From: Charina bottae
Lineage: Eukaryota; Chordata; Lepidosauria; Squamata; Charinaidae
Length of the DNA stretch: 64,000 nucleotides
Assembly: GCA_023362775.1 (NCBI GenBank)
Contig: JALMGJ010000006.1
Coordinates: 16,452,001-16,516,000 of the forward strand
Direction of reading: 5' to 3'
Below, in pieces: positions 57,001 through 61,203 of the stretch; positions within the stretch are counted from its first letter, which is position 1; every line of letters begins with the position of its first letter. The notes beneath the pieces are model-generated. The model did no database searches, was not told where the DNA came from, and worked only from the letters and a program-made list of their open reading frames with translations. The position numbers and the translations under genes are program-made.

Positions 57001-59758
57001 AGAACAGCTCTGCAGGCCTGTGGATATCCAAATTGGGCCTTCACCAAATCTAAGTCTACCAGACCTAAAACAGCGACAGATAGGGCTGAGACTCAGAGTA
57101 AACGGAAGAACCTGGTCATTCCTTACATGGCTGGCGTGTCTGAAAAGATCAAACGGATATTTGGCAAACACCACATACCTGTATATTTCAAACCCACCAA
57201 CACACTGAGACAGAGGCTTGTACACCCCAAAGATCAAACTCCAAAACACAAGGAAAGCAATGTAGTGTATGCAATCCAGTGCAGTGAGGAGTGCTCTGAA
57301 CTCTACATTGGAGAAACCAAACAACCTTTGTACAGGAGGATGGCCCAACACAGGAGAAGTAACACCACAGGACCAGAGTCAGCAGTTTATCTTCATCTAA
57401 AGGAAAAAGGACACTCATTTGAGGACATTAATGTTCACATTTTAGACAGAGAAGATAGGTGGTTTGAGAGAGGGGTCAAGGAATCCATTCATGCCAACTT
57501 GGAAAATCCTTCCTTGAATAGAGGTGGGGGCCTCAGGCATAACCTTTCCCCTATCTTCCTTCCTGCTTTGTCTTCTGTGCCTAGGAAGATTAAGACCATT
57601 TCACAAGCTCAACAGCAGCAGGGTAATCTTAACGATCCTCCTTTAGATGATAAAGGGACTTAGAAACAAACATCTCAAAAATAACCATGACCTAGCCCCA
57701 GGTGCAAGGTCACACAGCCAGCCTAGAAACATATTTAAGGATTCCCTTACTAACTTTACTCAGACTGAAGAAGCTCCTTGGATAAGGAGTGAAACGTTTC
57801 CACTAAGAAAATAGAAATCCAGTTGACATGATTCAAGCCACAGATTTCACGACTGATGTGCGCATTTACAACCAAATTTTGTGTGCCTGGCACAATGCAC
57901 GCTGGAGTGAGATTAACACTGGCGTAGCTCTATGAGAGAACTTTTATCTGAATGAGATGGCAGCAACCAGTGATCTTTGCAGCATCTCTCTCTCTCCCTC
58001 TCTCTCACTTAGCAACCTGGTCGTCAGAATGGACCTTGGCCGCTAAATGAGGAGTGGGTGTAAAAAGGACATCACAAATTGCTACAAGCTTGTAAAAAGG
58101 ACATCACCAATTGCTACAAGTTTGGAAGATTAACTCCCCCCACCCAAAAAAATCTACTACAGCATTCTTGAAATGGCCAGATTGGTATAGGCAAAAGAAA
58201 CATAAATTCCTCTCTAAAAACAGATAGGCACCATTAGCATATTACTAATGATGCACTCCAAATTTCCAGACGATCTCTCCTAATGGTTGTATGAGACAAA
58301 AACTTACCTGAGAAACAAAGAATCAAATGAAAACTTCCCAACTTCATTCCCGGGGGATAATCAGAGCCAACTCAAAACACTACCCTTGGGACCAAGGTGG
58401 AAAACTTTTTAATGGCCAGGATCACTTTTAATATTTTGGGGTATCGAAGGGCCACAATGGTAATGAAACAATTGTCAATTTCTCGTATGGAATTGGCAAA
58501 TTGGTTTCTATACAAAACATGATGACGTGACGCCAGGTGGCCAGATAACAAAAAGCCTTCCCATAACTTTGAATGGCTTTGCTTATCATCTTCATTAGAT
58601 CTGAAGCTAGAAGGTACCATGTGATGTATTGTTATGGCTAGTTCGCATGGGAACAAGTTCTCCTGATTCCCTCCGTGGGAAGCCTGCTCCAGGGGGAGCA
58701 GAGGGAGGGGGGGAAATCACATGCTTGCTTAGATGCAGCACTGCCACCCAATAGCAGGTCACGCTATGTGCTATGCCTTATGCTTTAGGCCTGGTGTGTG
58801 TCACACCTAACTTCCAGCCAATCAGAAAGCTGGAAGAACTGAATATCTAACCATGCAAAATGGTGTTCTCTTCTTCTTGACTTGTTGTTTCTTTAGCCAT
58901 GTAGTTCTTCACGTGTTTTGTTCCTGTGGACTGGGAAGTGTGAGCTATGCCTGGCTATGTGAGTGATGCCATGGTGCTCCTTCATGTCTGTCATGTCTGT
59001 CAGTGGAAGCAATACACTGGAGAAGATTTATTCTGCTTTGTCTGTACCTTTTTTGCAATAGTGTAACTATATATGCATTTATTGCCTTCTGCTACAAGTA
59101 AACACCTTTAGCCCTAAACGCTGCACTCCTGTCTGTTTATTCTCAAGCCTTGATTTTTCCCTTTAAACCAGCGTACATCCCATCAACAATATGTCTGGGG
59201 TCAGAATTTTCTGTTTTGAGGGGTTGGGCAGAGTTTTGAGATTTTTTTTTCCTTTCTTCAAAAAATACGTTAAGCCTATTTTAGGACTTGCACAGTAGCA
59301 TTTTTAGTACTGACCAACTCAAAATGAAAGAAAACCATGGTAAACTTCTGGACAGCCCAAAATTATACTATAGTCATCACCGATACCACAGTTCTAAAAT
59401 TAACCTTGTTAAAAAGTGAGGACATTTATTACCTCCTGAGCCCAGAGACTCATACCATTCTGCTAGATGTAGTAAATCAGAAAGAGCAAGGATCAAACAA
59501 GTATATAGGAGACTATACTCTCTGGGTACCAACTTCACATCCTCAGCTATAATAACTGATGTTCATCACATAGCCTAAAACTAGGTTCTCCTCTAAAATA
59601 TCCATAACTAGTGGAGTCTGGGTTTGGATGGATAAGAGTTACATTAAATGAATAGCAAGCACATCACATCACTGAGGGTTCCAACACATTATCCTGAGGA
59701 CTGGATTGAGGTAGGTCCAAACCACTCAGAAACTAAGCTAGTCAATACTCTTATAACT

Positions 59759-59795
<37 letters not shown>

Positions 59796-61161
59796 ATGAG
59801 TCCATCCACCTTGCTGCTGGTCACCTTTTTCCTTTCACCTTTCTCCCAATTATAGACTTCTTCAGAGACTATGCTTTTGTCCCAGTTATGATAATTTGAG
59901 CCTAGCCATTTTGTGTCTTGAGTGAAAAATTTGGGTTGATTTGTTCAATAATCCATTTGTTTGTTTCTTGGCTATCCACTGTATTCTCAGAAGTCTTCTC
60001 ATCACCAAAGTTCAAAAGCATCAATACACTTTCTAATTTGCTTCTTCAAAGTTCAACATTCACTTCCATGGACTGTCATAGGGAAAACCATTGCCTGCAC
60101 ATTTCACATCACAGCATCCAAATATCTTTTCCAAGGCCTTCATGGCTAATCTACCAAACAGGCCTGTGGCCTGTTTCTTGATGGCTGGTTCCTTTGCTGT
60201 CAATAGGTGATCTTAGAAGGCAAAAGCTATCCACCACTTCAGTATCTTCATTGTCAATTCTAAGGCTGGTTGCTGTACCTACTGTCATTAGTTTGGTCTT
60301 TATATTTAATCTTAGACACATTTTTTCATTATACATCTTGACTTTTATTACTCGAGCTTGTAGATCATTTGCATTTTCAGATATCAGAATAGTGTCATCA
60401 GCCCTGGATGACCCTGCTGAGATTATATACTCTTGACATATACTCCTAGTATTCTTTGCTCATCCCTCCCAGGAATAGCCCCGTGCCACAAGGAGGCAGC
60501 ACAGTAGAACCTGAGGGCATATGATACAGTAGGGATGGAAAAATATTCTTACCTGCCATCACTGGCAAAGAGTAGGATTAGTTACAAGCTCTTAAATGTG
60601 TTTAGTCAGACTTGCTTTGATATTTTTATCATTTGCATTACAGGTAGTCCTCACTTACTGACCACAATTGGGACCAGCAAATCCTTTCTTTTTTAATAAT
60701 GATTTTATTAAAAATTACAATATTTATTATTTATTTATTAAAAAGGTTTATATGCCAAAAATAACAACCACCTATCTATTTTAACCTTGGTCAAACAAAC
60801 CCACTCTATATACCTTCCCCTTACTCACAAAAATCTTGATTTTAACCCAACACATAGGGTTTTTTCATTTTCTTTTTGTCTTTTCTCACAAAATCACAAA
60901 CAACATTAACAAGTCCCTTTTGTAATTCGAATGTAAAAGGTTGTACAAGCTACTCTTCTGGCCTATTATTTGCATGTCCTTTTTAATTATTAAAACATCA
61001 CCCAGCTTCGTTTGTAGATTCAGTTTGCCTTGTTCCATATCCTTCTTACAGTCTGTCATTTTAAAGTCCATATTTAAATCAATTTCATTCTTGTCCAGTG
61101 AAACTTGTTTCTCTTCCGTAGCATCGTCTAGTCTTTCAATAACAACTTTATCCCTTTACTA

Positions 61162-61203
<42 letters not shown>

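Larger units (their letters stand above)
53912..57844. mobile_element. Head-to-head palindromic Penelope-like retroelement
   Basis: 15-bp target duplication TTTCACGACTGATGT at 53897-53911 and 57845-57859. The minus-strand arm spans about 53,912-55,847 and the plus-strand arm 55,942-57,844, with a 94-bp loop. Their encoded proteins are identical over the shared part and the terminal 200 nt I compared are identical. The minus arm carries a 33-nt tail (53912-53944) missing from the plus arm. Each arm is a 5'-truncated element (RT plus GIY-YIG ORF and 3' UTR). Located in the 13-kb CECR2 intron. Confidence 0.93.
53828..58058. mobile_element. TIR-bearing MITE split by the Penelope palindrome
   Basis: Left part 53828-53896 starts CCCACTCCTCAGTTAGC; right part from 57860 ends GCTAAATGAGGAGTGGG at 58042-58058, a 17-bp terminal inverted repeat with one mismatch. 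The interior (GGTTAGTGACCATTCG, GCATTTACAACCAA) resembles the CAGGTAGTCCTC family at 48.6 kb. The Penelope element sits between the two parts with its own 15-bp duplication, so this element is older. Confidence 0.65.
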
